The position numbers were made by a program, and so were the translations under genes. Below, in pieces: positions 55,418-63,896 of a stretch of 64,000 nucleotides of DNA. The DNA is from Pirellulimonas nuda (lineage in GTDB: Bacteria; Planctomycetota; Planctomycetia; Pirellulales; Lacipirellulaceae): contig NZ_CP036291.1 in NCBI RefSeq assembly GCF_007750855.1, positions 3,100,001-3,164,000 of the forward strand, given 5' to 3'. Within the stretch, counting starts at the first letter, position 1. Every line of letters begins with the position of its first letter. Below the pieces are notes generated by a model. It saw nothing but the letters and a program-made list of their open reading frames with translations, ran no database searches and was not told the origin of the DNA.

Positions 55418-56254
55418 TCAAGGCTTCGTCGAGGGAACCGTCGAGGGAACCGTCGAGGGAACCGTCGAGGGAACCGTCGAGGGAACCGTCGAGGGAACCG
55501 TCGAGGGCTCCGTCGAGGGCTCCGTCGAGCCAGTGGTCGAGCCAGTGGTCGAGCCAGTGGTCGAATGAGTCGTCGGGGCCTTCTTCGCGGGGGGCGTCGA
55601 GGAGTCGGGCGCGGCGTCGTCGAGGCGGCACACGTAGGTCCGCCCGCGGAGCACCGAGCCGCCGCGGCCCGGGGCGTCTGCAAAAAACTCTTCTCGGTCG
55701 CCGATCCCGGCGGTCGAGCCCTGCGAGCTCCGGTAGCGTAGCCCGACGACTTGGTCGGCGTCGCGGACCAGCCCCAGCAGCACCACGCTGTGGCCCGACC
55801 CGCCCGCCCGCCAGAGCTGCACGAAGTCGCCCGGCTTGGCCTCGTCGACGGGCACGCCGCGGCCGACGCCCAGCAGCTCGGCCGCGTACACGCACTGCGT
55901 CTCGCCGCTCGCCTTGGTCGCGCCGAACCAGTTCCGCTGGAAGGCCCGCAGGTCCTCCAGCGCGACCCCGTCGAGCAGCCCACGGCGTTTGGCGGTCTCG
56001 AAGGCGACCGCCAACGTGAAGCCGCTGCAGAACGTGCCGTCCCCCTTGGGGAGGATTTGTTGGCCGCCGAGCTCGAGGGCGATCGGCGACCCCGAGTTGC
56101 CGGCGACCCAGTGGTAGCGGCCGCCGTCGGCGAAGCCTCGGGCCAGAGCGAGCACGTCGTTTTCCGCGGCGGAGGCCGTTGTGGCGCCGGCCGCCAGCAC
56201 GCACGCGGCCAATGCCAGCAGGTTTCTACGGACCGCGGGAGGGGAGTGTTGCAT
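55418..56254 (-). CDS. Secreted NlpC/CHAP-like cysteine enzyme with tandem-repeat tail
   Basis: 278 residues with a signal peptide (LLALAACVLAAGATTASA). Likely catalytic Cys in GDGTFCSGFTLAVAFETAK and His in GGSGHSVVLLGLV, with the KPGDFVQLW line preceding the His as in CHAP/NlpC amidases. The last 60 residues are Ser/Thr/Pro-rich, with PSTV repeated six or so times and TGST variants, encoded by a 12-bp tandem array. It begins 9 bp after the preceding PEP-CTERM gene and may trim envelope peptide or crosslinks (inference). Confidence 0.78.
   Translation of the reverse strand: MQHSPPAVRRNLLALAACVLAAGATTASAAENDVLALARGFADGGRYHWVAGNSGSPIALELGGQQILPKGDGTFCSGFTLAVAFETAKRRGLLDGVALEDLRAFQRNWFGATKASGETQCVYAAELLGVGRGVPVDEAKPGDFVQLWRAGGSGHSVVLLGLVRDADQVVGLRYRSSQGSTAGIGDREEFFADAPGRGGSVLRGRTYVCRLDDAAPDSSTPPAKKAPTTHSTTGSTTGSTTGSTEPSTEPSTVPSTVPSTVPSTVPSTVPSTVPSTKP
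55428..55571. repeat. 12-bp tandem repeat (coding VNTR)
   Basis: Twelve units on the plus strand: six GTCGAGGGAACC, two GTCGAGGGCTCC, three GTCGAGCCAGTG and one variant. The length is a multiple of three so changes in number keep the gene in frame, and it encodes the PSTV/TGST tail on the minus strand. Confidence 0.9.
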
Positions 56255-56263
56255 GCCCCCAGG

Positions 56264-59212
56264 TTACTCGAAGGGGGCCGCGGTTGCGACGCGGCCGCGC
56301 GGCCGCCACGCCCGCGACGCAGCGGGGAACCCCGCCGCGACCAACAGCAGCAGCACGGCGGCCGGCTCGGGGACCGGCGAACCCTCGACGGCCGCGACGG
56401 CGGCGCCGAGGCCGAAGCTGTTCTTCCAGACCGTGTAGTCGGCGGGGCCCACCACGCCGTTGGAGTCGCCGTCGGCGCCGGTCCCGGCGGGCACGCTCTG
56501 ATTGAGCGTGTCGCGCCACACCGTGTAGTCGGCGGCGTTTACCGCGCCGTCGCCGTTGTAGTCCCCCGTCAGGCCGCCGGTGACAAACTCAACCAGCCCG
56601 CTGATCACCGCGCCGGTGTCGGCGCGGCGGAACTGGAAATCGATCAGCGGCGTCCCGCCCGGGGTCACGGGGCTGCCCAACGCGAGCGACTGGGTCGGCG
56701 CCAGGCTGGTCGACCCCAGCAGGAACGACTCGGCCAGCACGCCGGGCCCGGAGCCCCCCGCCTCGTCCCAGGTCTCGCCGACGCCGTCCCCGAGGGTCGA
56801 CCCCGCGTCGGGGCCATCCACCGCGTCGACGGCGCGGTCGCTCAGGCTCGACCAGAACGCGTCTCCCACGCGCAGCGAGCCGCTGGCGCTCTCGATCCGG
56901 TACGAGTCGAACGCGTACGGCACGCTCGACGCGTTGACGATCGACACGGCGCCGGTGGTGGTGTTGACGCGGAGCGTGAGCGGGTCGACCGCGTCGACGA
57001 TGGGCGAGACGTCCGTGATGTAGATCCGGTCGACGTCCAGGAACTCGCCCGTCCCGCCGAAGTTGTTGTTCACCCCGAAACGGACCGAGTTGCCGTTGCG
57101 TGCAGAGCTGATATTGCCCGTCCCGGCGCTGGCGAAGGGCGCGGCGCCGTTCTTGGTGTAGAGGGTGTAGGTGTTGGCGTCGTTGTCGAGCTCGAGCACC
57201 AGCTGAAAGGCCTGCGACTGGGTCAGGCTGAGGGGGGTCGCCGCGATCGGGGTCCCGCCGCCCAGGGCAGAGCCGGTCAGCTCCAGCCCGCCGGTCGGAG
57301 TGCGGGAGATCATCGCCTGGGCGGTCACCGTCGAGCTGGCGTTGGTGAGCCCCGTGTCGTTGTCGAGGAAGTTGAGGCGGATCTCCTCAAGCTGCGTGTC
57401 GTCGAACTCGGCGGGTCCCACCAGCGAGGAGAAGCTCCAGCCCGCGAACTGGGCCACCAGCCACGCCTTGCCGCTGGTAATGTTGTTGATGTCGAGGATG
57501 TTGCGGGCGAAGTCGTCGTTGGCCTTCTGGACCCGCAGCACCCCGCCGTTGACGAACGACTCGGTCATCACCGAGGTCTCTTCCAGCCACACGTGGGCCG
57601 GGTTGGCGACGTTCTCGACTTCCCCCAGGCGGGCGCCGTTGGCGTCGGTGAAGGGGAAGTCGTCGAGGATGGCGGCCCGCCCCGGGGTCGGCGCCGCCAG
57701 CAGCAGGGCCAGGCAGGCCCAGGCGGACGCGCGGCGAGGGAGCCTCAGCACGCAGCCCGCGGCGACGGCCAACAACGCGGCCAGCACGCCCGAGGGCTCC
57801 GGCACGCTGGCGGCCATCACGGCGAAGGCGCCGGGGCCGTTCGCCGCGTCGTAGGCGGTTTGGAACAGGCCCACGTCGAAGATGCTATTCACGCCGTCAC
57901 CGTCGAGGTCGCCCCGGCGGTAGGCCTGGGCCAGCGTGAGCCCGGCGAGGCTGGTCTCGGCGTTGGTGATGAGCGTGGTCCAGTCGGCCGCGGTCACTTG
58001 GCCGTCGAAGTTCAGGTCCCCCACGACAAAGCGATTGCCGGAGTTGCCGGTGAACGACACGTCGGCCGAGCGGGTGACCCCCCCCGCGAAGTTGAGCTTG
58101 AGCGTCAGGTCCTCAAACGGCGACTTGAGCCACACGCCGCTGGCCAGGTTGAGCACCACCGACTGGCCCACGGAGAGCGCTCCGCCGTTGGCGTCGAGTG
58201 CGCCCTCGGCGAGCGTCGAGGCCGTCGCGGTCTGGACCGACCAGGCGCCGTCGACGTCGACCGTCTTATTGCCGTTGACATCGTAGTTGCCAGCGACCGT
58301 CTTCCACCCGGCCGCGTTCAACGATCCGGCGGAGGACTCGATGGAGTACGAGAGCAGGTTGGGGAGCGCGACGCCCGTGTTGTTGACCAGCGTCAGCGCG
58401 CCGGTGTCTCGGTTCACGGTGGCGGTCAGGAAGTCGGAGAGCGGGTTGGTGGTAGAGACGGCGATCCGGTCGACCAGCACCTGCTCCTCGAACAGCACCG
58501 GCGCGAAGTTGCCGTCGCCGAAGAAGTTGTTCGCGGCGAAACGCACCGAGTTGGCGTCGCGTGTGGGCGCGATGGCGCCGAGCCCAAGAAACTGCGACGG
58601 GCTCGTGCCGTTCTTGTAGAACACCTTGTACGTGTCGTTGTCGAGGTTGGCCTCGAGGACCAGCGTGAAGGGGGCGGTTTGGTCGGTCGCCAGCGGCGCC
58701 ACCTCCGCGATCGTCGTGCCGCCGATCCCGAGCGCACGGCCGGCGAGTTCGATGGTTCCCGCCGCGTTGCGGCGGATGACCGCCTCTGCGGTGATGGTGG
58801 CCCCGCTGATCCCGGTGTCGTCGTTCAGGAACGCGAACCGCACCTCCTCGGCCGCCCCGGGGGGGTCGGACTCGCGGAACGCCCAGCCCGCCATCCGCGC
58901 GACGAGGTAGAGTGATCCCGACGCAACGTTAGCGATCTGCAGGTGGGCCGTCGCCAGCCCCGGCGTTTCTTTGACGAGCCGGTAGGAACCGGCCTCGACC
59001 GTCGAGGGGCTGAACGCGGGGTTGTCGAGCACGAGCGACGTCGTCCAGTTGTTGCCGGGATTCACCGAGTTCGCAGCAGTGTTGAGCTCCGTGCCGTTGG
59101 CGTCGCTGAACTCGAACGCCTGGAGGTCGACGGCGCTGGCCGCGCCCACGGGGAGCAGCCAGGCGACGCAGCACGCCGCGAGCAGGTTCCGGAAAGACGT
59201 TTCGCTTAGCAT
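56264..59212 (-). CDS. Double PEP-CTERM/dockerin protein (two proteins fused)
   Basis: 982 residues from ATG 59212, overlapping the M14 gene stop by 7 bp. Residues 1-485: signal peptide, beta-rich domain (LQAFEFSDANGTELNTAANSV), dockerin-like loops (GDLNFDGQVTAAD, GDLDGDGVNSIFD) and a complete PEP-CTERM end (VPEPSGVLAALLAVAAGCV, PEP at 471-473, then RLPRRA). It then goes straight into a second signal-like segment (ACLALLLAAPTPGRAA), a related domain (ILDDFPFTDANGARLGEV), dockerin-like GDYNGDGAVNAADYTVW and a second PEP-CTERM end. A GTG at 57751 could start the second half alone. Confidence 0.88.
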   Translation of the reverse strand: MLSETSFRNLLAACCVAWLLPVGAASAVDLQAFEFSDANGTELNTAANSVNPGNNWTTSLVLDNPAFSPSTVEAGSYRLVKETPGLATAHLQIANVASGSLYLVARMAGWAFRESDPPGAAEEVRFAFLNDDTGISGATITAEAVIRRNAAGTIELAGRALGIGGTTIAEVAPLATDQTAPFTLVLEANLDNDTYKVFYKNGTSPSQFLGLGAIAPTRDANSVRFAANNFFGDGNFAPVLFEEQVLVDRIAVSTTNPLSDFLTATVNRDTGALTLVNNTGVALPNLLSYSIESSAGSLNAAGWKTVAGNYDVNGNKTVDVDGAWSVQTATASTLAEGALDANGGALSVGQSVVLNLASGVWLKSPFEDLTLKLNFAGGVTRSADVSFTGNSGNRFVVGDLNFDGQVTAADWTTLITNAETSLAGLTLAQAYRRGDLDGDGVNSIFDVGLFQTAYDAANGPGAFAVMAASVPEPSGVLAALLAVAAGCVLRLPRRASAWACLALLLAAPTPGRAAILDDFPFTDANGARLGEVENVANPAHVWLEETSVMTESFVNGGVLRVQKANDDFARNILDINNITSGKAWLVAQFAGWSFSSLVGPAEFDDTQLEEIRLNFLDNDTGLTNASSTVTAQAMISRTPTGGLELTGSALGGGTPIAATPLSLTQSQAFQLVLELDNDANTYTLYTKNGAAPFASAGTGNISSARNGNSVRFGVNNNFGGTGEFLDVDRIYITDVSPIVDAVDPLTLRVNTTTGAVSIVNASSVPYAFDSYRIESASGSLRVGDAFWSSLSDRAVDAVDGPDAGSTLGDGVGETWDEAGGSGPGVLAESFLLGSTSLAPTQSLALGSPVTPGGTPLIDFQFRRADTGAVISGLVEFVTGGLTGDYNGDGAVNAADYTVWRDTLNQSVPAGTGADGDSNGVVGPADYTVWKNSFGLGAAVAAVEGSPVPEPAAVLLLLVAAGFPAASRAWRPRGRVATAAPFE

Positions 59213-60768
59213 TTCAGGCCTCGGAAGGGCGGGGTTCGGCAGGCGCCGTAGACGCACAGGGTTAACAGGACGCCCGCCGCCAGCCGAGACGCCGAGGGCT
59301 CCGGGACGGCGGCGAACAAACGGGCGAAGGCGGCGGGTCCGTGGGTGGCGGTGTAGGCGTGCTGGAAGATCCCAAAGTCGGCGATGCTGTTCACGCCGTC
59401 GCCGTCCAGGTCGCCGCGCAGGTAGGCGTCGGCGGCGGGCAGCATCGACAGGTCGGTCTCGGCGCCCGCGATCATGCGCGACCAGTCGGCCCCGTCGAGC
59501 CGGCCGTCGAGGTTCAGGTCGGCGAACACCAGCAGCGCGTCGGCGAGCGCCAGCCCCCAGCTCTCGCCCATAGCCAGGAAGCGGTCCTCGTTCTCCCCCG
59601 CGATAAACTGCGTCTCGAACGTGATCGAGAAGCCGGCGCCCAGCGTGTCGCGGCCGAACTTGGCCGTGGTGTCGTCCACCAGCAGGGCGTTGCGCGTGAG
59701 CACCTGCGGCTCGCGGGCGAGGAAGCTCTGCCACAGCGGGTCGGACTGCATCGCCGGGAGCACGAACCCGTAGTGGCCGTCCTTGCCGTCGACGGTCGAG
59801 TGGAAGTCGATCAGGTAGTCGGCGGCGCCGCCGGTGTCGGAGATCATCGCGGCGCCCACTTCTTGCAGCTCGGCGATGCCGCCGTAGCCGGGGGCCGCCC
59901 AGTAGCGGTTGGGGTCGTCGTCTGGTCGGGCGACGGTGCCGCGGTTGTAGCCGGCCAGCCGCCCGTCCGGGTTGACCATCGGGTAGACGAACAGGTCGGA
60001 CGCCTTGCGCAGCAGCCCCGCCTGCAGCGAGTCCCCCACCAAGAAGTCGACCAGCCCTTCCAGCACGAGGTTCCCGAGCGTCTCGTTGGCGTGAACGCCG
60101 CTGGTCAGCACGACCTGCGGCCGCGAGGCCGCCCCGACCGGGTCGACGATCCGGTACCCGCTGAGCTCCGACGGCGCAATCGTCCGACCGAGGTCATCGA
60201 CCCCGCCCGGCGACAGGCCGACGGCGAGCGAGCCCCCCCCCGAGAGGGTCGGCAGCACCCAGCCGCTCGCCGCGACCGTCGCGGTGTGCTGGGCCGCACG
60301 CGACCGTGGGTAGGGGATGCCGTAAGCCACGTAAACCTCGGGCCCGGTAAAGGCCGCGTCGTTCCAGAAGGTGAACGCGCCGGCGCCGGCGTTGCGGACG
60401 TTGTTGTCGAAGAACTCCCAGTGCTGTTGGTCATAGCTGTAGGCCATGGCGTGGCCGACCAGGTTGGAGCCCCCGCCGGCGAAGTCGTCGTCGATGCGGA
60501 AGGTCGGCGCTGGGGTCGGCAGGTCGCTGGCGAGGAAGTAGAGCCACTTCCAGTCGCCGGTGTTGTAGTTGTCTCGCCCCACGAGGTTGATGACGCCGCC
60601 CGAGAGCGAAGAAGCCGCGACGTCCAGGGACGCCGAGTCGAAGTCGGCCGACAGCGTGACCGCCAGCCCGGGCCGCAGGGGCGTCGCCAGCCCGGCGGTC
60701 ACGCACAACCAAACCACATACCGCCGCCGGGCAGCAGGCTGCCTCGGCTCGGTTCCGCCACGGGGCAT
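59206..60768 (-). CDS. Secreted M14 zinc carboxypeptidase with dockerin and PEP-CTERM
   Basis: 520 residues from ATG 60768; a GTG at 60810 is possible. Signal segment with RRR before a hydrophobic run. Zinc ligands: HANE (His226, Glu229) and His323 in DFHST; substrate-binding NPDG at 266-269 and general base Glu385 in ITFETQF. Then dockerin-type calcium loops (ADLNLDGRLDGADW, GDLDGDGVNSIADF) and a PEP-CTERM end (VPEPSASRLAAGVLL). It should be exported, sorted by exosortase and act on peptides at the surface. Confidence 0.92.
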   Translation of the reverse strand: MPRGGTEPRQPAARRRYVVWLCVTAGLATPLRPGLAVTLSADFDSASLDVAASSLSGGVINLVGRDNYNTGDWKWLYFLASDLPTPAPTFRIDDDFAGGGSNLVGHAMAYSYDQQHWEFFDNNVRNAGAGAFTFWNDAAFTGPEVYVAYGIPYPRSRAAQHTATVAASGWVLPTLSGGGSLAVGLSPGGVDDLGRTIAPSELSGYRIVDPVGAASRPQVVLTSGVHANETLGNLVLEGLVDFLVGDSLQAGLLRKASDLFVYPMVNPDGRLAGYNRGTVARPDDDPNRYWAAPGYGGIAELQEVGAAMISDTGGAADYLIDFHSTVDGKDGHYGFVLPAMQSDPLWQSFLAREPQVLTRNALLVDDTTAKFGRDTLGAGFSITFETQFIAGENEDRFLAMGESWGLALADALLVFADLNLDGRLDGADWSRMIAGAETDLSMLPAADAYLRGDLDGDGVNSIADFGIFQHAYTATHGPAAFARLFAAVPEPSASRLAAGVLLTLCVYGACRTPPFRGLKC

Positions 60769-60820
60769 CGTTCTCAAACTGGGCTGCTTCCCTCCGTTGC
60801 AGGCGTTCACGGGCCGATCG

Positions 60821-61669
60821 CTAGCGCCGAACGCGTCGCCGCCGGCCGGCGGCGATGGCGCCGACGCACACCAGCGCGATCGCGGCGCAGGAGGGCTCGG
60901 GGATCGACGGCAGCGCCCCGGGGAACGGGTTGTGCGTCGAGATGGCGACGCGGTCGATCAACACGTTGTCCTGGGACAGGTCGTTGTTCAGCCGCATCCG
61001 TACCTGCAAGAAATTGCGTGCGGGGTCGAGCTTGCCCCCGCCCATTGTCGTGAAGCTGACGCCGCTGTCCGTCGAGAAGGAGATGCTAAAGATATCGGTG
61101 TCGAGGTTGGCTGCAACTACCGCGATAAGCGGGGTGGATGCGGTTAGACCCCCCGGGAGAACGACGGCTGGGATGCCAGTGGCGCCCGATCCGACCGCTC
61201 CCACCGCGTTGCCCGAGATGGCCAGCTCGGTGGCGGACGTGCGGGTGATCTGGAATTCTGCTGCAATGGTGCTGCTCCCGACTGAACCCAATGAAAGAAG
61301 CGCCAGCCGGATATCCTCCGGTTCTGCCGAGTCAAACGTGAGCTCGTCGAACGCGTACGTCAGCTCCATCACGCCGTAGACCGCGCCGCTGGTCACGTCG
61401 GGCATGACGTCGATGAAGGCGTCTCCGGTCGCGGTGTTGGTCTTGAGGGCGGTGTCGTACTGGCCCAGGCCGTTGGTGGCGAGCCCGGCTAGGTCGCCTT
61501 GAACGTCGTCGTACCAGGGCTGACCGCTGGCGACGCTGTTGCTGGTCGCAACGATGTTGGTCCCTACCGGGTCGCTGAACAGGAACTCCTGGAGCAGCAC
61601 GCCGTGGGCCTGGCCGATGGGCAGCGCCGCGAGGGTAAACAGCAAGACAGTTCTAGTCGGTCGGTTCAT
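60821..61669 (-). CDS. PEP-CTERM exported protein
   Basis: 282 residues from ATG 61669 (MNRPTRTVLLFTLAALPIG, signal peptide). A beta-rich body resembles the repeated domain of the double PEP-CTERM protein (LLQEFLFSDPVGTNIVATSNSV), and the end has IPEPSCAAIALVCVGAIAAG followed by RRRRVRR. No dockerin. First gene of the minus-strand operon, with a hairpin in its leader. Confidence 0.9.
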   Translation of the reverse strand: MNRPTRTVLLFTLAALPIGQAHGVLLQEFLFSDPVGTNIVATSNSVASGQPWYDDVQGDLAGLATNGLGQYDTALKTNTATGDAFIDVMPDVTSGAVYGVMELTYAFDELTFDSAEPEDIRLALLSLGSVGSSTIAAEFQITRTSATELAISGNAVGAVGSGATGIPAVVLPGGLTASTPLIAVVAANLDTDIFSISFSTDSGVSFTTMGGGKLDPARNFLQVRMRLNNDLSQDNVLIDRVAISTHNPFPGALPSIPEPSCAAIALVCVGAIAAGRRRRVRR

Positions 61670-61739
61670 TAGGTAACTCGGGCGGTGAATGGAACCGGGG
61701 CAAAGAGCGATCACTCAGCAAGCTTCGGGCGTACGCCAC

Positions 61740-61832
61740 AAAAAAACGGAGCACCAGCGCTCGGCCTCCAATGAGGCCGACTCTCGCGCCTGTGCTCCGT
61801 TCCAACCAGCGGGATCACTCCCGCGCCTGCTC
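61740..61832 (-). promoter_or_regulatory. Leader hairpin with T run, possible attenuator/cis-regulatory RNA
   Basis: On the minus strand a long stem pairs AACGGAGCAC (61801-61792) with GTGCTCCGTT (61754-61745), enclosing a second perfect hairpin TCGGCCTC-CAAT/ATTG-GAGGCCGA, and is followed by seven T (61746-61740). Just upstream lies a related block, CAGGCGCGGGAGTGATCCCG; CAGGCGCG(G/A)GAGT occurs twice. It is 70-160 nt before the PEP-CTERM start, with no upstream gene on that strand to terminate. Confidence 0.6.
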
Positions 61833-62027
61833 GAACGTTAGCGACCGCCACGCGCAAACGCAAGCTACTCCCTAAAAAATACTTGCGCCTGCTTGGCGCC
61901 GGCGTGTGTAATTGCGCTTGCTAAACGGCGCCGATCGGATACGATCCGGGATGGAGAATCAGGCGACGACCCACCGTACCCTCGCGACCAACGCCCCTGG
62001 CGTTTGTCGCCCACCCCAAGATGGCCC

Positions 62028-63020
62028 ATGGTTTCTCCTACGCCACGCCCGGCGACCGGCCGCGGCTTCACGCTGGTCGAGTTGCTGGTAGTGATCGCCA
62101 TCATCGGCATCCTGGTGGCGCTGTTGCTGCCCGCCGTGCAGGCGGCCCGCGAAGCGGCCCGACGGAGCTCGTGCCAGAGCAACCTCCGCCAGGTAGGCCT
62201 CGCGGTGATGAACTTCGAGTCGGCCCGCGGCCGGCTCCCCATCGGCGCCGTGCAGCGGTTCGACGTCTCTCAAGACCCGACGCTCTACAGCTGGGTCTCC
62301 CAGGTGCTGCAGTACATCGAAGAGGCGGCCGCCTACGGCCAGGCCGACTGGACCATCCCGCTGGCCGATCGGGACCGCGCCGGCAACGAGGCGCACCACA
62401 TCGAGTTCGCCACGCTCAAGTGCCCGTCGCTCGAGCCGGTTGGCCTGGTGAACGACTTCTACGGCGCCCGCGGCTCGTACGCGGTGAACGCCGGGATCGG
62501 GCAGATTTACATGCACAACCCCGACCCGGACCAGAAGGTGGCCGGCATCTCCGGCGCCCAGAAGTGGCCGTTTGCGCCGTACGCCAGCGCCACGTCGTCG
62601 CTGGGGGCGAGCGGCGTGTTCCTGGTGAACCACGGCCGGCGGCTGGCCGAGATCACCGACGGAACCAGCAAGACGGCGATGGTGGCGGAGATCATCAACG
62701 TGGTTGGCGAAGACACCCGGGGCGCGCTGCACTACGGGGGCGCCGTGATGTACATGCACAACGTCGTGCCGAACGATGTTTCGTCGTTTCCGGACCGCAC
62801 CCGCTACTGCGTAAGCATCCCGGAGAACGCCCCCTGCCAGTTGACGATCAACGCCTGGAAGGGGGGCTGGCAGCAGGCCGCCCGCAGCCAGCACCCCGGG
62901 GGCGCGCACGTGCTGCTGGCCGATTGCAGCGCCCAGTTCATCTCGGACGGCATCCAGCTCGTGAACTGGCAGGTGCTGGCGACCCCCGATGGCGAAGAAA
63001 TCGCCACCGAGAGCTTTTAG
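62028..63020 (+). CDS. DUF1559 pseudopilin-like protein
   Basis: 330 residues from ATG 62028. Type IV pilin-type N-terminus: [20 protein letters not shown] with cleavage before Phe, then [20 protein letters not shown], typical of DUF1559. The C-terminal part has the H-X-G-type motif ([28 protein letters not shown]). Probably a secreted, pseudopilin-processed surface protein; the family is hugely expanded in planctomycetes. Followed by a 15-bp repeat array and a small lipoprotein. Confidence 0.94.
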   Translation: MVSPTPRPATGRGFTLVELLVVIAIIGILVALLLPAVQAAREAARRSSCQSNLRQVGLAVMNFESARGRLPIGAVQRFDVSQDPTLYSWVSQVLQYIEEAAAYGQADWTIPLADRDRAGNEAHHIEFATLKCPSLEPVGLVNDFYGARGSYAVNAGIGQIYMHNPDPDQKVAGISGAQKWPFAPYASATSSLGASGVFLVNHGRRLAEITDGTSKTAMVAEIINVVGEDTRGALHYGGAVMYMHNVVPNDVSSFPDRTRYCVSIPENAPCQLTINAWKGGWQQAARSQHPGGAHVLLADCSAQFISDGIQLVNWQVLATPDGEEIATESF

Positions 63021-63039
63021 TGGCACGGGCCGGCGGTGT

Positions 63040-63144
63040 AAGGGCCGCTGTTGCAAGGGCCGCTGTTGCAAGGGCCGGTGGCGTCGGGTGGGTTGGCGCC
63101 GGGCGGGTTGGCGTAGGTCGGGTTGGCGTAGGTCGGGTTGGCGT
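63040..63144. repeat. 15-bp tandem repeat array
   Basis: Seven 15-bp units directly after the DUF1559 stop: two AAGGGCCGCTGTTGC, one mixed unit, two CGGG(T/C)GGGTTGGCG(C/T) and two AGGTCGGGTTGGCGT. Non-coding as far as I can tell. Confidence 0.85.
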
Positions 63145-63184
63145 AGGTCCGGGCCGACCGAGAATGGTCTTGGGGATTGCTAGG

Positions 63185-63622
63185 ATGACGATGCGCCTGT
63201 TCGATCTGCCTGCGTTGCTCGCCGTAGTGTTGCTCGCGGCCGCCGGCTGCGGCGGGCCCACTTACTGCGCGTTTGAGGGGAAGGTCTCGGTCAACGGTCA
63301 GCCGGTGCCGACCGGCCTGATCGTCTTCTCCCCTGCCGCACCGTCTGCCACGCAGCGCGAGGCGGTCGCGGAGATCGCGGACGGCCGGTACGCCCTGCCG
63401 CTCGCCAAGAAGGTGGCGCCCGGCGACTACAAGGTGGCGATCACCGGCGAGCGGAAGACCGGCAAGAAGTTTGAGACCGACCCCGGCAGCGGGGTGTTTG
63501 CCGACGAACGCGAGCAGTTCGTCCCCGAGAAGTACAACGCCCGCAGCGAGCTCACCGCGACACTCGCGCCCGACATGCCGCCGCTCGACTTCGACCTCGC
63601 GATCCCCAAACGCAAGCCGTAG
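63185..63622 (+). CDS. Small lipoprotein, transthyretin/carboxypeptidase-regulatory-like
   Basis: 145 residues from ATG 63185 (or 63191). Lipobox LAAAGC within MTMRLFDLPALLAVVLL. The body, FEGKVSVNGQPVPTGLIVFSP and LAKKVAPGDYKVAITGERKTG, is a beta-sandwich like carboxypeptidase regulatory domains; this lipoprotein commonly follows DUF1559 genes in planctomycetes. Likely anchored in a membrane facing the periplasm. Confidence 0.9.
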   Translation: MTMRLFDLPALLAVVLLAAAGCGGPTYCAFEGKVSVNGQPVPTGLIVFSPAAPSATQREAVAEIADGRYALPLAKKVAPGDYKVAITGERKTGKKFETDPGSGVFADEREQFVPEKYNARSELTATLAPDMPPLDFDLAIPKRKP

Positions 63623-63896
63623 CGCCGGCCGGCGACCGGTCGCTCGGGCTGCTCTCCGCCCCTGCCCCGCCCTCCCCTGCCCCGCCCTCACCAGCCCTGC
63701 CCCGCCCTGCGGCGAGCGGACCAGCGGGCCCGCCGAACGCCAAGCGGTCGCCTGCATCGTGCGGCGGATCGGCATATCCCGACCCGGGCGTTCTTGCCTG
63801 CGGCGCCGGCGGGGTAGGATCGCAGGCGGACCCGCTTTTCTTGGGACACGAGCGCCCGCGGCGGGGACATACTCATAAAGTCCCCCGGCGCAACGC

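Noticed and set aside
55428..55571. Regular repeats as a possible CRISPR array
   Set aside because: 12-bp units are contiguous with no spacers and lie inside a coding region.
54967..56019. Plus-strand frame with a repeated Ser-Arg-Glu-Pro stretch
   Set aside because: It only reflects the 12-bp array read in another frame; the minus-strand enzyme has signal peptide and active-site motifs.
55751..58915. A 1054-codon plus-strand frame
   Set aside because: It is antisense to the PEP-CTERM and cysteine-enzyme genes, whose family motifs are clear; its translation is Arg/Gly/Ala-rich without any domain.
59341..61053. A 570-codon plus-strand frame
   Set aside because: Shadow of the M14 carboxypeptidase gene on the minus strand, which has intact catalytic residues.
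61959..63071. A 370-codon minus-strand frame
   Set aside because: Shadow of the DUF1559 pseudopilin-like gene.
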